Below are positions 51,856 through 60,650 of a stretch of DNA of 64,000 nt, in pieces. Where the stretch lies: assembly GCF_039697315.1 (NCBI RefSeq), contig NZ_CP155619.1:4650001-4714000 (forward strand). Direction: 5' to 3'. The position numbers and the translations under genes were made by a program. Position 1 is the first letter of the stretch. The number at the start of each line of letters is the position of its first letter. A model generated the notes under the pieces. The model saw only the letters and a list, made by a program, of their open reading frames with translations. It ran no database searches and was not told the origin of the DNA. This DNA is from Pseudomonas abietaniphila. Lineage in GTDB: Bacteria > Pseudomonadota > Gammaproteobacteria > Pseudomonadales > Pseudomonadaceae.

Positions 51856-52227
51856 GTGTCGCGTCGTCTGCCGCTGGTTGTTCTGTTCGCTGTATTGGCC
51901 CTGTGGCTCGCCGCCGTTTATGGCGTGCGTTACGGCCTAATGGAAGACGTGCAATGGGTCGGACTGTGTTCTGAGGGCGCCGAGAAGTGGCAATGTCAGG
52001 TGCGCTCGAATCTGGGCCTGATGATCCATTTCGGAGTATTTGGCTGGGGCGCGCTGATCGCCTCGGTGATCGCGTTCTTTGTGCCGCATCGGGCGGGTCG
52101 AGCACTGGCGCTGCTCGGTTTGTTGCTGGGGATGCTGGCGCTCGTGTTGTATTCGGCGAGCCTTGCGGTGTTCGCCGTGGTGATTGCCGGGTTGCGGCTG
52201 GTGCGGGCGACGAACGTTCGACCCTGA
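51856..52227 (+). CDS. Small membrane protein, hypothetical
   Basis: GTG 51856 gives 123 residues; an open frame upstream to 51706 has no supported start. Three or four hydrophobic segments are seen: LPLVVLFAVLALWLAAVYGV (~4-24), MIHFGVFGWGALIASVIAFF (~56-76), and GRALALLGLLLGMLALVLYS running into ASLAVFAVVIAGL (~80-115). A periplasmic loop has two Cys (GLCSEGAEKWQCQ). The family is not recognised. It is convergent with the sRNA candidate, sharing the terminator at 52251. Confidence 0.7.
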   Translation: MSRRLPLVVLFAVLALWLAAVYGVRYGLMEDVQWVGLCSEGAEKWQCQVRSNLGLMIHFGVFGWGALIASVIAFFVPHRAGRALALLGLLLGMLALVLYSASLAVFAVVIAGLRLVRATNVRP

Positions 52228-52249
52228 AAAACCCAAACGCCAGACAGCA

Positions 52250-52628
52250 TAAAGGGGAGCCGAGGCTCCCCTTTAAATCGTTGCACGTGCTCTTTTTTTA
52301 TTGTTTTAGGGCGGTCTATTGTTGTTTTTGGCAACCAGTCCCTTCACAGCGTTCTTCAGTGATCCCCATCCGGGATACAAGAGCAAACGTATTTTTTTGA
52401 GCGCTGATCTGCTTTGATCCAATTCGCTTGTGGCGAAGATCCAACCCGTTCCGGACGCTACCTGAAGGTAGTTTTATTGTTCTCTGTCGGGCTGCGAGGC
52501 CAAGACCTCGCTAAAAGCACATCTACTCCAAAAAAATCTGTTGGCTGCGTCTCTGTACCGTTGTTCTTGTTATGTCAGAGCCGATTCATCTTATTTTTAT
52601 TGGGTTTTCACATTTTGTTCTTGTTATG
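52250..52628 (-). ncRNA. Candidate Crc/Hfq-sequestering sRNA (CrcX/CrcY/CrcZ family)
   Basis: An AT-rich stretch without a credible protein. Read on the minus strand it is rich in A/C Hfq-Crc motifs: CATAACAAGAACAA occurs twice (52628-52615 and 52574-52561), and ACAATAAAAC, AAAAACAACAATAG and AAAACAATAAAAAAAG follow. A sigma-54 promoter with exact GG-N10-GC spacing lies at 52653-52640, putting the start near 52628, and a hairpin at 52275-52251 would end it, giving ~380 nt. The length and motif style fit CrcZ-type RNAs, which bind Hfq/Crc and lift carbon catabolite repression. CbrB-like half-sites are ~110-150 bp upstream. Which member it is cannot be told here. Confidence 0.8.
52251..52275. 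terminator. Terminator hairpin shared by sRNA and small membrane gene
   Basis: AAAGGGGAGCC and GGCTCCCCTTT form an 11-bp stem with a 2-3 nt loop. Only short T-runs follow on both strands, so strength is uncertain. It would end the minus-strand sRNA and the plus-strand gene that stops at 52227. Confidence 0.7.
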
Positions 52629-52639
52629 CAGGAGATATA

Positions 52640-52655
52640 GCAGGTGCCGTGCCAA
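52640..52655 (-). promoter_or_regulatory. Sigma-54 (RpoN) promoter for the sRNA
   Basis: The minus strand reads TTGGCACGGCACCTGCTA: GG (52653-52652), exactly ten bases, then GC (52641-52640), within the TGGCAC-N5-TTGC consensus. It predicts transcription from about 52628. Confidence 0.8.
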
Positions 52656-52735
52656 CTTTTTAAATGCGTTTAAAATCAATGAGTTGTGAAATTTCTGAGT
52701 TTTCAAGACCGGCGTTGCTGGCCCATTCTGTTTCC

Positions 52736-52778
52736 GTGTTACCCGTATTCTGTTTTGGAATCCCGCCATCGGTAACAC
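52736..52778. promoter_or_regulatory. Inverted GTGTTAC/GTAACAC half-sites, possible CbrB enhancer
   Basis: GTGTTAC (52736-52742) and GTAACAC (52772-52778) are perfect 7-bp inverted copies 29 bp apart, ~108-150 bp upstream of the predicted sRNA start. The TGTTAC/GTAACA half-sites agree with the CbrB motif described for crcZ/crcY promoters, though the published spacing (about 14 bp) differs. Confidence 0.55.
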
Positions 52779-52796
52779 AATGTGTTTCGTGTGCCG

Positions 52797-54401
52797 TCAC
52801 CCGGATGCGCGCTCGAGTTCCGGCAACGACGAAGGCTGGACGTCCCGTGACGCCGCCCTCACTTTCAGGCTGCGCCACAGCGCCAACGTCATCAGCACGC
52901 TGACCACCGCCCACGCCCATGCCTGAGGATTGCTCAATCCTTCGCGGAACAACTGTGGGACGATACCCGCACCCACAATAAAGGCGAGCAAGCCGATTTC
53001 CCGGCGCGGTGCCCTCACGGGTCTGACTAAATAGAAGAGCGCGGGCAGCCATAAGGTTGAGGTGGCGAAGCTGCGATAACGCGGATCGAACACCATTCCC
53101 AGCATCATGACCGACGCGGCGAACCCTGCGGCGCCTAGCCACCACGCAGCGCGGGATTCGAACCAGATGAACGCGCGACCGCGCCATCCGGACCGTGCGC
53201 TCAGCGTTAATGCCGCATGGGCGAGCACCAGCAGATTGAGCACCACCAGCGTTACCGCCCACAGGTACTCACCTGCGGACCGGCTGGTCACACGCGCCAG
53301 CTCGCCCCATGTGCCGATGCAGCCTGCGCCGAACACCGCGAGCAGCGGCAGAATCACGGCACTGCGCGCGTGCGTTACCCGTCCGGCCAGTGCCAGGGTC
53401 GCCAGGCTGATGACGCCACTCACCAACAGCCAGAACGGCCACCAGGACAGGTTGGACACCGGGCCTGCCAATACGCCTTTCTCCTGGCGATCGGCGTCGA
53501 ACAGACCCCAGTAACCACCGACCGCGCCTTCAGCCTCGCGTTTCCAGGGCTGGTCGAAGGCCTCGATCAGGTTGTAATGCCAGCCGTTCTGTTCGGCCAT
53601 CGCGACAAAACTGCGAATGAACTTCGCTTCATTGACCCGACTCGGCAAGGCGGTCTCGCGCTGACGACCTTCGCTGGGCCATCCGGTCTCGCCGATGAGA
53701 ATATCCTTGGGGGCGAACTGCCTGCCGAAGGTCTGACGGATCTGCGCCACATGGGCCAGCGCGTCATCGATTCCTTTCGGATCGTCTTCCCAGTAAGGCA
53801 GCAGATGAATGGTCAGGAAGTCCACGGCGGGCGCGACTTCCGGGTACTGCAGCCAGTATTCCCAGACGTCGGCGTAGGTGACCGGCTGTTTGACCTTAGC
53901 TTTGACCTGACGAATCAGTTTCGCCAACTGCGCGCCGGTCACTTCTTTACGTAACAACGCCTCGTTACCCACGATCACGGCGGTGACAACATCCGGGTAG
54001 GCGTTTGCGGCCGCCACCAGCGCGTTGACCTCCTTGGCCGTGTCCACGGGGTTGGCGTTCACCCAGGCGCCCAACATGACTTTCAATCCATGTTTGCGCG
54101 CCAGTTCAGGAATCGCTTCCAGGCCGGTCATCGAGTAAGTCCGAATGCACTCGAAGCGCGTTGCCAGCAAGGCCAGGTCGGCATCCATTCGCGCCGGGCG
54201 CAACGTGAACGGCTGATCGAACGGCGATTGGTCCTTGTCGAACGGCGTGTAGGACGCGCATTGCAGCTTGTGTGTCGGGGTCGCCGCGTCCGGCAAAACC
54301 ACTGGTTTACCGAGCCCATACCAGTAGCCGGACAGGGCGATCAAAGCAAACAGACAGGAGAACAGGTAGAGAACGACAGGCGAGCGGGAGGTGGCGGGCA
54401 T
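52797..54401 (-). CDS. Membrane GH17-like beta-glucan enzyme (beta-(1-6) glucan synthase-type)
   Basis: ATG 54401 gives 534 residues; the ribosome site is weak. An N-terminal anchor (VVLYLFSCLFALIALSGYWY) precedes a periplasmic GH17-type barrel (~45-320). It shows FECIRTYSMTGLEAIPELAR, the acid motif VIVGNEALLRKE (catalytic Glu ~150) and LIGETGWPSEGRQRE (second catalytic Glu ~240). After ~325 come about seven membrane segments. Proteins of this layout are annotated in pseudomonads as beta-(1-6) glucan synthases acting in periplasmic glucan formation by transglycosylation. It is a single gene, with the sRNA promoter region downstream of its stop. Confidence 0.82.
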   Translation of the reverse strand: MPATSRSPVVLYLFSCLFALIALSGYWYGLGKPVVLPDAATPTHKLQCASYTPFDKDQSPFDQPFTLRPARMDADLALLATRFECIRTYSMTGLEAIPELARKHGLKVMLGAWVNANPVDTAKEVNALVAAANAYPDVVTAVIVGNEALLRKEVTGAQLAKLIRQVKAKVKQPVTYADVWEYWLQYPEVAPAVDFLTIHLLPYWEDDPKGIDDALAHVAQIRQTFGRQFAPKDILIGETGWPSEGRQRETALPSRVNEAKFIRSFVAMAEQNGWHYNLIEAFDQPWKREAEGAVGGYWGLFDADRQEKGVLAGPVSNLSWWPFWLLVSGVISLATLALAGRVTHARSAVILPLLAVFGAGCIGTWGELARVTSRSAGEYLWAVTLVVLNLLVLAHAALTLSARSGWRGRAFIWFESRAAWWLGAAGFAASVMMLGMVFDPRYRSFATSTLWLPALFYLVRPVRAPRREIGLLAFIVGAGIVPQLFREGLSNPQAWAWAVVSVLMTLALWRSLKVRAASRDVQPSSLPELERASG

Positions 54402-54458
54402 GATCGGGCCGAGAGGGGACAGAGAGCCGCAGTCTATCAAGCCAACGCCATAACATCT

Positions 54459-54592
54459 GTAGGAGCGTGGCTTGTCCTGCGATCTGCCGGGAACCGGCAG
54501 TCAAATCTGAAGGGTGGGTCATCGCTGGCACACCCAAGTCGTCTGGTTTACGACTGATTCTCAGCCGATCGCGGGACAAGCCACGCTCCTAC
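54459..54592. repeat. REP doublet (GTAGGAGCGTGGCTTGTCCCGC family)
   Basis: Inverted copies TGTAGGAGCGTGGCTTGTCC and CGCGGGACAAGCCACGCTCC, between the divergent glucan gene and betX. The rest of the gap (54593-54901) holds no gene; it should carry the betX promoter, but no site was recognised with confidence. Confidence 0.88.
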
Positions 54593-54901
54593 TCGTGAGC
54601 GCGACACAGGCTATTAAAAGACCCATGCAATTTTCGGACGGACTGCCACCCGTTTTACGACCTGTTTGTCGTTGATGGCCCGGTGATGTCGTTTCCCAGT
54701 GCCTGAGTGTCGCCCAGAGGAAAGGGACGAGGTCGGTGCAGGTCGATGATCGAACCGTCAACGCAGCGAGTGCGGCTGCGCAGGCAAGTGGTTGAGGCGT
54801 GAAAGGTGCGCGACGCGCCAAACGTGGGCGCAGGTCGCGGCCTTATAAGAACGTTAACGATTCCCGACGCCGTCGGGTTCAGGACTACCGGGGAAGTAAC
54901 G

Positions 54902-55759
54902 ATGAAGATTCGAAATATCCTGGGTGCAGGCGCCGCTCTGGCCCTTGCCATCAGTTCCACGCTGGCCGTTGCCGCCGACAAACCGGAGCTCAGCATCGGT
55001 TACGTGGATGGCTGGTCGGACAGCGTCGCCACCACCAACGTGGCCGCCGAAGTGATACAGCAAAAACTGGGCTACCCCGTGAAACTGCAAGCCGTCGCGG
55101 CCGGGATCATGTGGCAGGGCGTTGCGACCGGCAAGCTGGACATGATCCTGTCCGCCTGGCTGCCCGTGACCCACGGTGAATACTGGGCCAAGAACAAGGA
55201 CAAGGTCACCGACTACGGTCCTAACTTCAAGGACGCCAAAATCGGCCTGATCGTGCCGGAGTACGTGAAAGCCAACTCGGTGGCGGACCTGAAAACCGAC
55301 GAGTCCTTCAAGAAGAAAATTGTCGGCATCGACGCTGGTTCAGGTGTGATGATCAAGACCGACCAGGCGATCAAGGACTACGGTCTTGATGGCTACAAGC
55401 TTCAAGCGAGTTCCGGCGCCGGCATGATTGCCGAGCTGACCCGCGCTGAAAACAAGAAGGAATCCATCGCCGTGACCGGTTGGGTGCCGCACTGGATGTT
55501 TGCCAAGTGGAAACTGAAGTTCCTGGAAGATCCAAAAGGCGTTTACGGTGCAGCAGAAACCGTGGACAACATTGGTAGCCTGGACCTCGCCAAGAAAGCC
55601 CCGGACGTGGCTGACTTCCTGAAAAAATTCCAATGGAAAGACAAAGACGAGATCGGTGAAGTCATGCTCGCGATCCAGGACGGCGCCAAACCTGAAGCCG
55701 CTGCCAAGGACTGGGTCGCCAAGCACCCTGATCGCGTCAAAGAGTGGACCGGTAAGTAA
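54902..55759 (+). CDS. betX: Glycine betaine-binding protein BetX
   Basis: ATG 54902 with GGGGAAG upstream; 285 residues. The signal peptide is ILGAGAALALAISSTLAVAA. The OpuAC fold has LSIGYVDGWSDSVATTNVAA, ILSAWLPVTHGEYWAKNKDK and TGWVPHWMFAKWKLKFLEDP, with Trp residues placed for a quaternary amine cage. No permease or ATPase gene adjoins it. In P. aeruginosa the gene at this position (PA3236) is betX, an orphan binding protein that serves a shared betaine importer and is induced by betaine. A terminator follows. Confidence 0.88.
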   Translation: MKIRNILGAGAALALAISSTLAVAADKPELSIGYVDGWSDSVATTNVAAEVIQQKLGYPVKLQAVAAGIMWQGVATGKLDMILSAWLPVTHGEYWAKNKDKVTDYGPNFKDAKIGLIVPEYVKANSVADLKTDESFKKKIVGIDAGSGVMIKTDQAIKDYGLDGYKLQASSGAGMIAELTRAENKKESIAVTGWVPHWMFAKWKLKFLEDPKGVYGAAETVDNIGSLDLAKKAPDVADFLKKFQWKDKDEIGEVMLAIQDGAKPEAAAKDWVAKHPDRVKEWTGK

Positions 55760-55785
55760 GCTGTCATAAAGATTTAATCTTCAGG

Positions 55786-55826
55786 AAACCGCTTGGTGAG
55801 TGATCGCCAGGCGGTTTTTTATTTTT
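55786..55826 (+). terminator. Rho-independent terminator after betX
   Basis: AAACCGCTTGG and CCAGGCGGTTT form a stem with one G-T pair, followed by TTTATTTTT. Confidence 0.85.
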
Positions 55827-56028
55827 ACCGACCCTCCTTCCCTGTGAGATCAGGGTGCCTGATACGGCACTTACGCCAAACATGCCTCTTCTTTTTCTGC
55901 TTCTTCAGAAAGTGCAGGTCCGCGCACATCAACTAATGTCGTTCTAATACTAAGGTCGTCTGGAGTGCGCCTCAGAGCGGACTAAAGTGGAATACGTGAC
56001 ATCCATCTGTGCTGCGAGGACAAAAACA

Positions 56029-56340
56029 ATGAACGACAGCATTTACCTCTCGATTCAGAACAGCGCCCGTTTCAAGGAGCTGGTCTCGAAAAGGGAACGA
56101 TTCGCCTGGATTCTCTCGGCGATCATGCTTGGGCTCTATGCCGCATTCATCCTTTTGATTGCGTACGGGCCTCAGATTCTGGGCGCCAAACTCAGCGCCA
56201 CATCATCTATCACTTGGGGAATGCCAATCGGCGTCGGCCTGATTGTCTCTGCATTCGTGCTGACAGCCATCTATGTTCGCCGTGCCAACGGTGAATTCGA
56301 TGACCTGAACAACGCGATCCTGAAGGAGGCACAGCAATGA
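56029..56340 (+). CDS. yjcH: DUF485 membrane protein (YjcH-like)
   Basis: ATG 56029 with GAGGA upstream; 103 residues. Two membrane segments are present ([20 protein letters not shown] and [20 protein letters not shown]), with the [16 protein letters not shown] start typical of the family. It is always found before actP, and its stop overlaps the actP start by 4 bp (ATGA). It is probably an accessory subunit of the acetate symporter. The promoter region of ~270 bp upstream was scanned without a clear sigma-54 site. Confidence 0.9.
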   Translation: MNDSIYLSIQNSARFKELVSKRERFAWILSAIMLGLYAAFILLIAYGPQILGAKLSATSSITWGMPIGVGLIVSAFVLTAIYVRRANGEFDDLNNAILKEAQQ

Positions 56341-57995
56341 TCCGCCCTCTGGTTGCGACCCTTGGCCTGTCTGCATTCGCACCGACCCTATGGGCGGCCG
56401 ATGCATTGACGGGTGCCGTACAGAAACAGCCGCTGAATATTTCGGCGATCATCATGTTCGTGGTCTTCGTGGCGTTCACGTTGTGCATCACGTACTGGGC
56501 TTCGAAGAAGAACAAGACAGCAGCGGATTACTACTCGGCGGGTGGCAAGATCACAGGCTTCCAGAACGGCTTGGCGATTGCGGGCGACTACATGTCGGCG
56601 GCGTCCTTCCTGGGTATTTCCGCGCTGGTTTACACCTCCGGCTACGATGGCCTGATCTACTCGATCGGCTTCCTGGTGGGCTGGCCGATCATTCTGTTCC
56701 TGATCGCCGAACGCCTGCGTAACCTGGGCAAATACACCTTCGCTGACGTGGCGTCCTACCGCCTGAAGCAGAAGGAAATCCGTACCCTGTCTGCCTGCGG
56801 TTCGCTGGTGGTGGTGGCGTTCTACCTGATTGCGCAGATGGTCGGCGCAGGCAAGCTGATCCAACTGCTGTTCGGTCTGGATTACGCGGTCGCCGTCGTG
56901 CTCGTCGGTATCCTGATGTGCCTGTATGTGCTGTTCGGCGGCATGCTGGCCACAACCTGGGTACAGATCATCAAGGCCGTGATGCTGTTGTCCGGTGCGT
57001 CGTTCATGGCGCTGATGGTCATGAAGCACGTCAACTTCGACTTCAACATGCTGTTCTCCGAAGCCGTGAAAGTTCACCCTAAAGGTGAGGCGATCATGAG
57101 CCCGGGCGGTCTGGTCAAAGACCCGATTTCGGCATTCTCGTTGGGTCTGGCGCTGATGTTCGGTACCGCTGGCCTGCCGCACATCCTCATGCGCTTCTTC
57201 ACCGTGAGCGATGCGAAGGAAGCCCGTAAATCGGTTCTGTATGCGACTGGTTTCATCGGCTACTTCTACATCCTGACCTTCATCATCGGCTTCGGCGCGA
57301 TCCTGCTGGTCAGCACAAACCCTGCGTTCAAAGATGCAGCGGGCGCACTGTTGGGCGGTAACAACATGGCCGCTGTCCACCTGGCCGATGCAGTGGGTGG
57401 CAGTCTGTTCCTCGGCTTCATCTCTGCGGTGGCGTTCGCAACGATTCTGGCGGTGGTTGCCGGTTTGACCTTGGCCGGTGCTTCGGCGGTGTCGCATGAC
57501 CTGTATGCCAGCGTGATCAAAGGCGGCAAGGCCAACGAGAAGGACGAAATCCGCGTGTCGAAGATCACCACCATCGCCCTGGCGGTTGTGGCGATCGGTC
57601 TGGGGATTGCGTTCGAAAGCCAGAACATCGCGTTCATGGTGGGCCTGGCGTTCTCCATCGCGGCGAGCTGTAACTTCCCAGTGCTGTTGCTTTCGATGTA
57701 CTGGAAGAACCTGACCACCCGTGGCGCGATGATCGGCGGCTGGATGGGGCTGATCAGCGCGGTGGTGCTGATGATTCTTGGCCCGACCATCTGGGTGCAG
57801 ATCCTGCATCACGAGAAGGCGATCTTCCCGTATGAGTACCCGGCGCTGTTCTCGATCGCCATTGCGTTTGTCGGCATCTGGTTCTTCTCGGTGACGGACA
57901 AGTCGAAGGCGGCGGAAGGTGAGCGTGCGTTGTTCTTCCCGCAGTTTGTGCGTTCGCAGACTGGGCTTGGGGCGAGCGGTGCGGTGTCGCATTGA
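56337..57995 (+). CDS. actP: Cation/acetate symporter
   Basis: A 552-residue sodium:solute symporter. It has a cleavable N-terminal signal ([18 protein letters not shown]), as ActP does, followed by 13 membrane segments. SSS-family motifs are visible: [20 protein letters not shown] (~65), [11 protein letters not shown] (~84), [15 protein letters not shown] (~280) and the [10 protein letters not shown] region. It takes up acetate and other short carboxylates with a cation. It is translationally coupled to yjcH. Confidence 0.94.
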   Translation: MIRPLVATLGLSAFAPTLWAADALTGAVQKQPLNISAIIMFVVFVAFTLCITYWASKKNKTAADYYSAGGKITGFQNGLAIAGDYMSAASFLGISALVYTSGYDGLIYSIGFLVGWPIILFLIAERLRNLGKYTFADVASYRLKQKEIRTLSACGSLVVVAFYLIAQMVGAGKLIQLLFGLDYAVAVVLVGILMCLYVLFGGMLATTWVQIIKAVMLLSGASFMALMVMKHVNFDFNMLFSEAVKVHPKGEAIMSPGGLVKDPISAFSLGLALMFGTAGLPHILMRFFTVSDAKEARKSVLYATGFIGYFYILTFIIGFGAILLVSTNPAFKDAAGALLGGNNMAAVHLADAVGGSLFLGFISAVAFATILAVVAGLTLAGASAVSHDLYASVIKGGKANEKDEIRVSKITTIALAVVAIGLGIAFESQNIAFMVGLAFSIAASCNFPVLLLSMYWKNLTTRGAMIGGWMGLISAVVLMILGPTIWVQILHHEKAIFPYEYPALFSIAIAFVGIWFFSVTDKSKAAEGERALFFPQFVRSQTGLGASGAVSH

Positions 57996-58016
57996 TTTGA
58001 GGTAGTGGTGTAGTGC

Positions 58017-58053
58017 TTAAACGCCCCGACTGGTTCGGGGCGTTTTTGTTTTT
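58017..58053 (+). terminator. Rho-independent terminator after actP
   Basis: AAACGCCCCGA, a short loop and TCGGGGCGTTT are followed by TTGTTTTTG. Confidence 0.9.
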
Positions 58054-58100
58054 GGGGTTTGGGTTGAGGGTTTGTTCGTGCCCGCGCTCCTGGATGTGAT

Positions 58101-58204
58101 GATCGTTCCCACGCTCCGCGTGGTAACGCAGCGACTGACGCTCTGCGTCAGCGTGGACGCGGAGCGTCCCGGCAGGCATTCCCACGCAGAGCGTGGGGAC
58201 GATC
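58101..58204. repeat. REP-type doublet (GATCGTTCCCACGCTC family)
   Basis: GATCGTTCCCACGCTCCGCG and CGCAGAGCGTGGGGACGATC are inverted ends of a 104-bp element, with further GACGCTCTGCGTC and GACGCGGAGCGTC palindromes inside. It lies between actP and the DUF3309 gene. Confidence 0.88.
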
Positions 58205-58250
58205 AAATACCCAAACCAAAAGCCACCCAAACCACCAAAACCCGACCCAT

Positions 58251-58280
58251 AAAAAACCCCGCGACAAGCGCGGGGTTTTC
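58251..58280 (-). terminator. Rho-independent terminator after the DUF3309 gene
   Basis: On the minus strand, AACCCCGCG, a short loop and CGCGGGGTT are followed by a T-run (TTTTT). Confidence 0.88.
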
Positions 58281-58297
58281 CAGATGCTGCCAGGGGG

Positions 58298-58456
58298 TTA
58301 TATCCTGCCGAGCAACACCAAAATCAATAGAATCACCAGAATCGTACCGATGATGCCCGATGGCCCATAACCCCAACTTCTGGAGTGCGGGAACACTGGC
58401 AAACCGCCGACCAACAGGAGAATCAGGATGATGATAAGAATTGTGCCGATGCCCAT
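58298..58456 (-). CDS. Small DUF3309-family membrane peptide
   Basis: ATG 58456 with AAGGAAC upstream; 52 residues. Two hydrophobic segments (GTILIIILILLLVGGLPVF and IIGTILVILLILVLLGRI) surround the family motif PHSRSWGYGPSG. The function is unknown; members are common in proteobacteria and often stress-linked. It has its own terminator. The 305-bp gap after its start to 58762 is AT-rich and shows no recognisable element. Confidence 0.85.
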   Translation of the reverse strand: MGIGTILIIILILLLVGGLPVFPHSRSWGYGPSGIIGTILVILLILVLLGRI

Positions 58457-58761
58457 GACGAGTTCCTTCTTGTGTACCTGGAAAGTGGCTATGCCGTTCA
58501 AGCTGCTGGCCAACTTGGCAAAAAGTTGTACCGCTTGATTAATCCGACTATGGGCATAATCAAAAGGTTCGAATCCAGAGAAATAAAAAATAACATTTTT
58601 TAAAAGTGCATATAAAACAATGGCTTATATAAAAATCTGGCGCGGGAATGTATCTTGGTTTAGTCGCGATTCATGTGCAGTTAACACGTAATGAGTGTGG
58701 AACTTACACGCACGCCATCGGTCGCGAAAGTTGCCTTGGCAGGACAAATAGGAAGCAAGCT

Positions 58762-59139
58762 ATGTTTTATTCGCTCATGGCGGACGTGGTGGTTGTCTTC
58801 CATCTTTTATTTATCGTCTTCGTCATGTCGGGCGCACTTCTGGCATTGCGTTGGCGTGGATGGATCCTGATTCATTTACCGGCGGTGGCTTGGGGAATGG
58901 CCGTGGAGTTTTTGCACCTGTACTGCCCATTGACGCCGCTTGAAAACAGCCTGAGGCTCAAAGCGGGCATCGCGGGTTATCAAGGGGATTTCATCGGTCA
59001 CTATCTGATACCGCTGATTTATCCGGCCGGCCTCACACCGCAGATCCAGATCGCGCTCGGGACGTTGGTGGCCGTGGTCAATCTGACGGTGTATCTGATC
59101 GTCATCCAGCGTTGGCGCCGCCGACGCCGCGTGGCCTGA
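58762..59139 (+). CDS. DUF2784 family membrane protein
   Basis: ATG 58762 with AGGAAGC upstream; an open frame to 58648 has no supported start. The 125-residue protein has three or four membrane segments and the DUF2784 signature: FHLLFIVFVMSGALLALRW, CPLTPLENSLR and FIGHYLIPLIYP. It ends in a basic tail (QRWRRRRRVA). The function is unknown; the conserved polar residues inside the membrane suggest a heme- or quinone-type pocket, but this is a guess. Confidence 0.85.
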   Translation: MFYSLMADVVVVFHLLFIVFVMSGALLALRWRGWILIHLPAVAWGMAVEFLHLYCPLTPLENSLRLKAGIAGYQGDFIGHYLIPLIYPAGLTPQIQIALGTLVAVVNLTVYLIVIQRWRRRRRVA

Positions 59140-59243
59140 GGCGCCGGTTTGCCTCGCATATTCAGCGAGCTAATGAAGGCGTTGTCGGACAATTTGTCTG
59201 TTTACACTCAGCTCACTTCTTCGCAATCGACAAGGCAACTGCT

Positions 59244-60059
59244 ATGCAAAATCGCATCATGATCACTGGCGCCGGTTCCGGTCTGGGGCGTGAAATCGCA
59301 CTGCGCTGGGCGCGTGAAGGCTGGCGCCTGGCGCTGTCGGACGTGAGCGATGCCGGCCTTCAGGAAACCCTGAAACGGGTGCGTGAAGCGGGTGCAGACG
59401 GTTTCGTTCAACGTTGTGATGTGCGGGACTACAGCCAGTTGACGGCCTTCGCTCAAGCCTGCGAGCAGAAGTTCGGCGGCATCGACATCATCGTTAACAA
59501 CGCAGGCGTCGCGTCCGGCGGTTTCTTTGGCGAGTTGTCGCTGGAAGACTGGGATTGGCAGATCGCGATCAACCTCATGGGTGTGGTCAAGGGCTGCAAA
59601 GCGTTTCTGCCGTTGCTGGAGCAGAGCAAGGGCAAGATCATCAACATCGCTTCGATGGCGGCGTTGATGCAAGGCCCGGCGATGAGCAATTACAACGTCG
59701 CCAAGGCCGGTGTGGTGGCGTTGTCGGAAAGCTTGCTGATTGAATTGCGTCAGCAAGAGATCGGGGTCCACGTGGTGTGCCCGTCATTCTTCCAGACCAA
59801 CCTGTTGGACTCGTTCCGGGGCCCGACGCCAGCGATGAAAGCCCAGGTCGGCAAGCTGCTGGAGAGCTCGCCCATTACGGCGAGCGACATCGCCGAGTAC
59901 ATTTTCGATCAGGTCGGCAAAGGCGAGTTCATGATCCTGCCCCACGAGCAAGGGCGCATGGCCTGGCAACTCAAGCAGAAAAACCCACAGGTGCTGTACG
60001 ACGAAATGGCCAACATGGCGGACAAGATGCGCGCCAAGGCGAAGTCCGGGAAGGAGTGA
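59244..60059 (+). CDS. Short-chain dehydrogenase/reductase
   Basis: ATG 59244 with AAGGC upstream; 271 residues, typical of classical SDRs. The cofactor motif TGAGSGLG (~8-15), IIVNNAGVA (~80), the catalytic Ser in INIASMAAL (~135) and the YNVAK pair (~151-155) are all in order. An Asp after the second strand (LALSDVSD) suggests NAD(H) rather than NADP(H). The C-terminal ~60 residues with the EYIFDQVGKGEFMILPHEQG region are longer than the minimal fold. The substrate is unknown. It is separated by 104 bp from the upstream gene. Confidence 0.9.
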   Translation: MQNRIMITGAGSGLGREIALRWAREGWRLALSDVSDAGLQETLKRVREAGADGFVQRCDVRDYSQLTAFAQACEQKFGGIDIIVNNAGVASGGFFGELSLEDWDWQIAINLMGVVKGCKAFLPLLEQSKGKIINIASMAALMQGPAMSNYNVAKAGVVALSESLLIELRQQEIGVHVVCPSFFQTNLLDSFRGPTPAMKAQVGKLLESSPITASDIAEYIFDQVGKGEFMILPHEQGRMAWQLKQKNPQVLYDEMANMADKMRAKAKSGKE

Positions 60060-60121
60060 GCCGAGGCTTTTTCTGATAGGGTGCGCCGTATCTTTCCGGC
60101 CACCTTTGAAGAGTTTTCGCC

Positions 60122-60454
60122 GTGCTCAATTACTTTTGGTTCTTCCTGGCTGCGGTGTTCGAGATCGCCGGTTGTTATGGTTTCTGGATGTGGTTACGCC
60201 AGGGCAAGAGCGCGCTCTGGGTGATTCCAGCGGTGGTCAGTCTGACGCTGTTCGCGCTGTTGTTGACGCGTGTCGAGGCGGCGTATGCGGGACGTGCGTA
60301 TGCCGCGTATGGCGGGATCTACATCATCACTTCCGTTGCCTGGTTGAGCATTATCGAGCGCGTGCGGCCGTTGACGTCTGACTGGATCGGCGTGGCGTTC
60401 TGCGTCATCGGTGCGACCATTATCTTGCTGGGACCGCGCTGGGCGGCGACCTGA
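60122..60454 (+). CDS. YnfA family small membrane protein (UPF0060)
   Basis: 110 residues from GTG 60122. Four membrane segments are seen: [59 protein letters not shown] and [17 protein letters not shown]. The EIAGCYGFW start and [11 protein letters not shown] are family hallmarks. YnfA is a relative of small multidrug resistance proteins; an export role is likely but the substrate is unclear. It follows the SDR gene by 62 bp. Confidence 0.9.
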   Translation: MLNYFWFFLAAVFEIAGCYGFWMWLRQGKSALWVIPAVVSLTLFALLLTRVEAAYAGRAYAAYGGIYIITSVAWLSIIERVRPLTSDWIGVAFCVIGATIILLGPRWAAT

Positions 60455-60650
60455 CAGGTCCATGAAAAAGACGACGTTGTACCGGGATTTTTTCCGATCG
60501 GCGTTGCGGGTTAGGAAGAGGCGTAGGACGTGTCTGTCAGCAATCGCCGTTCAAGCTTGAAGGGCAAGACTGATTTTCTCCAGGTGCATTGTAGCGCTCT
60601 GGCCCGCGCGGCAACCTTCTCTCTCGGTTACAACCAAGGGAGTAGGAAAA

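Noticed and set aside
52414..52689. 91-residue plus-strand frame in the gap at 52.2-52.8 kb
   Set aside because: It has no ribosome site, an odd composition rich in Leu and Phe, and lies antisense to the sRNA candidate and its promoter.
56388..57992. 534-residue minus-strand frame opposite actP
   Set aside because: It is a shadow frame: rich in His, Arg and Gln, with no family motif, and fully antisense to the clear symporter gene.
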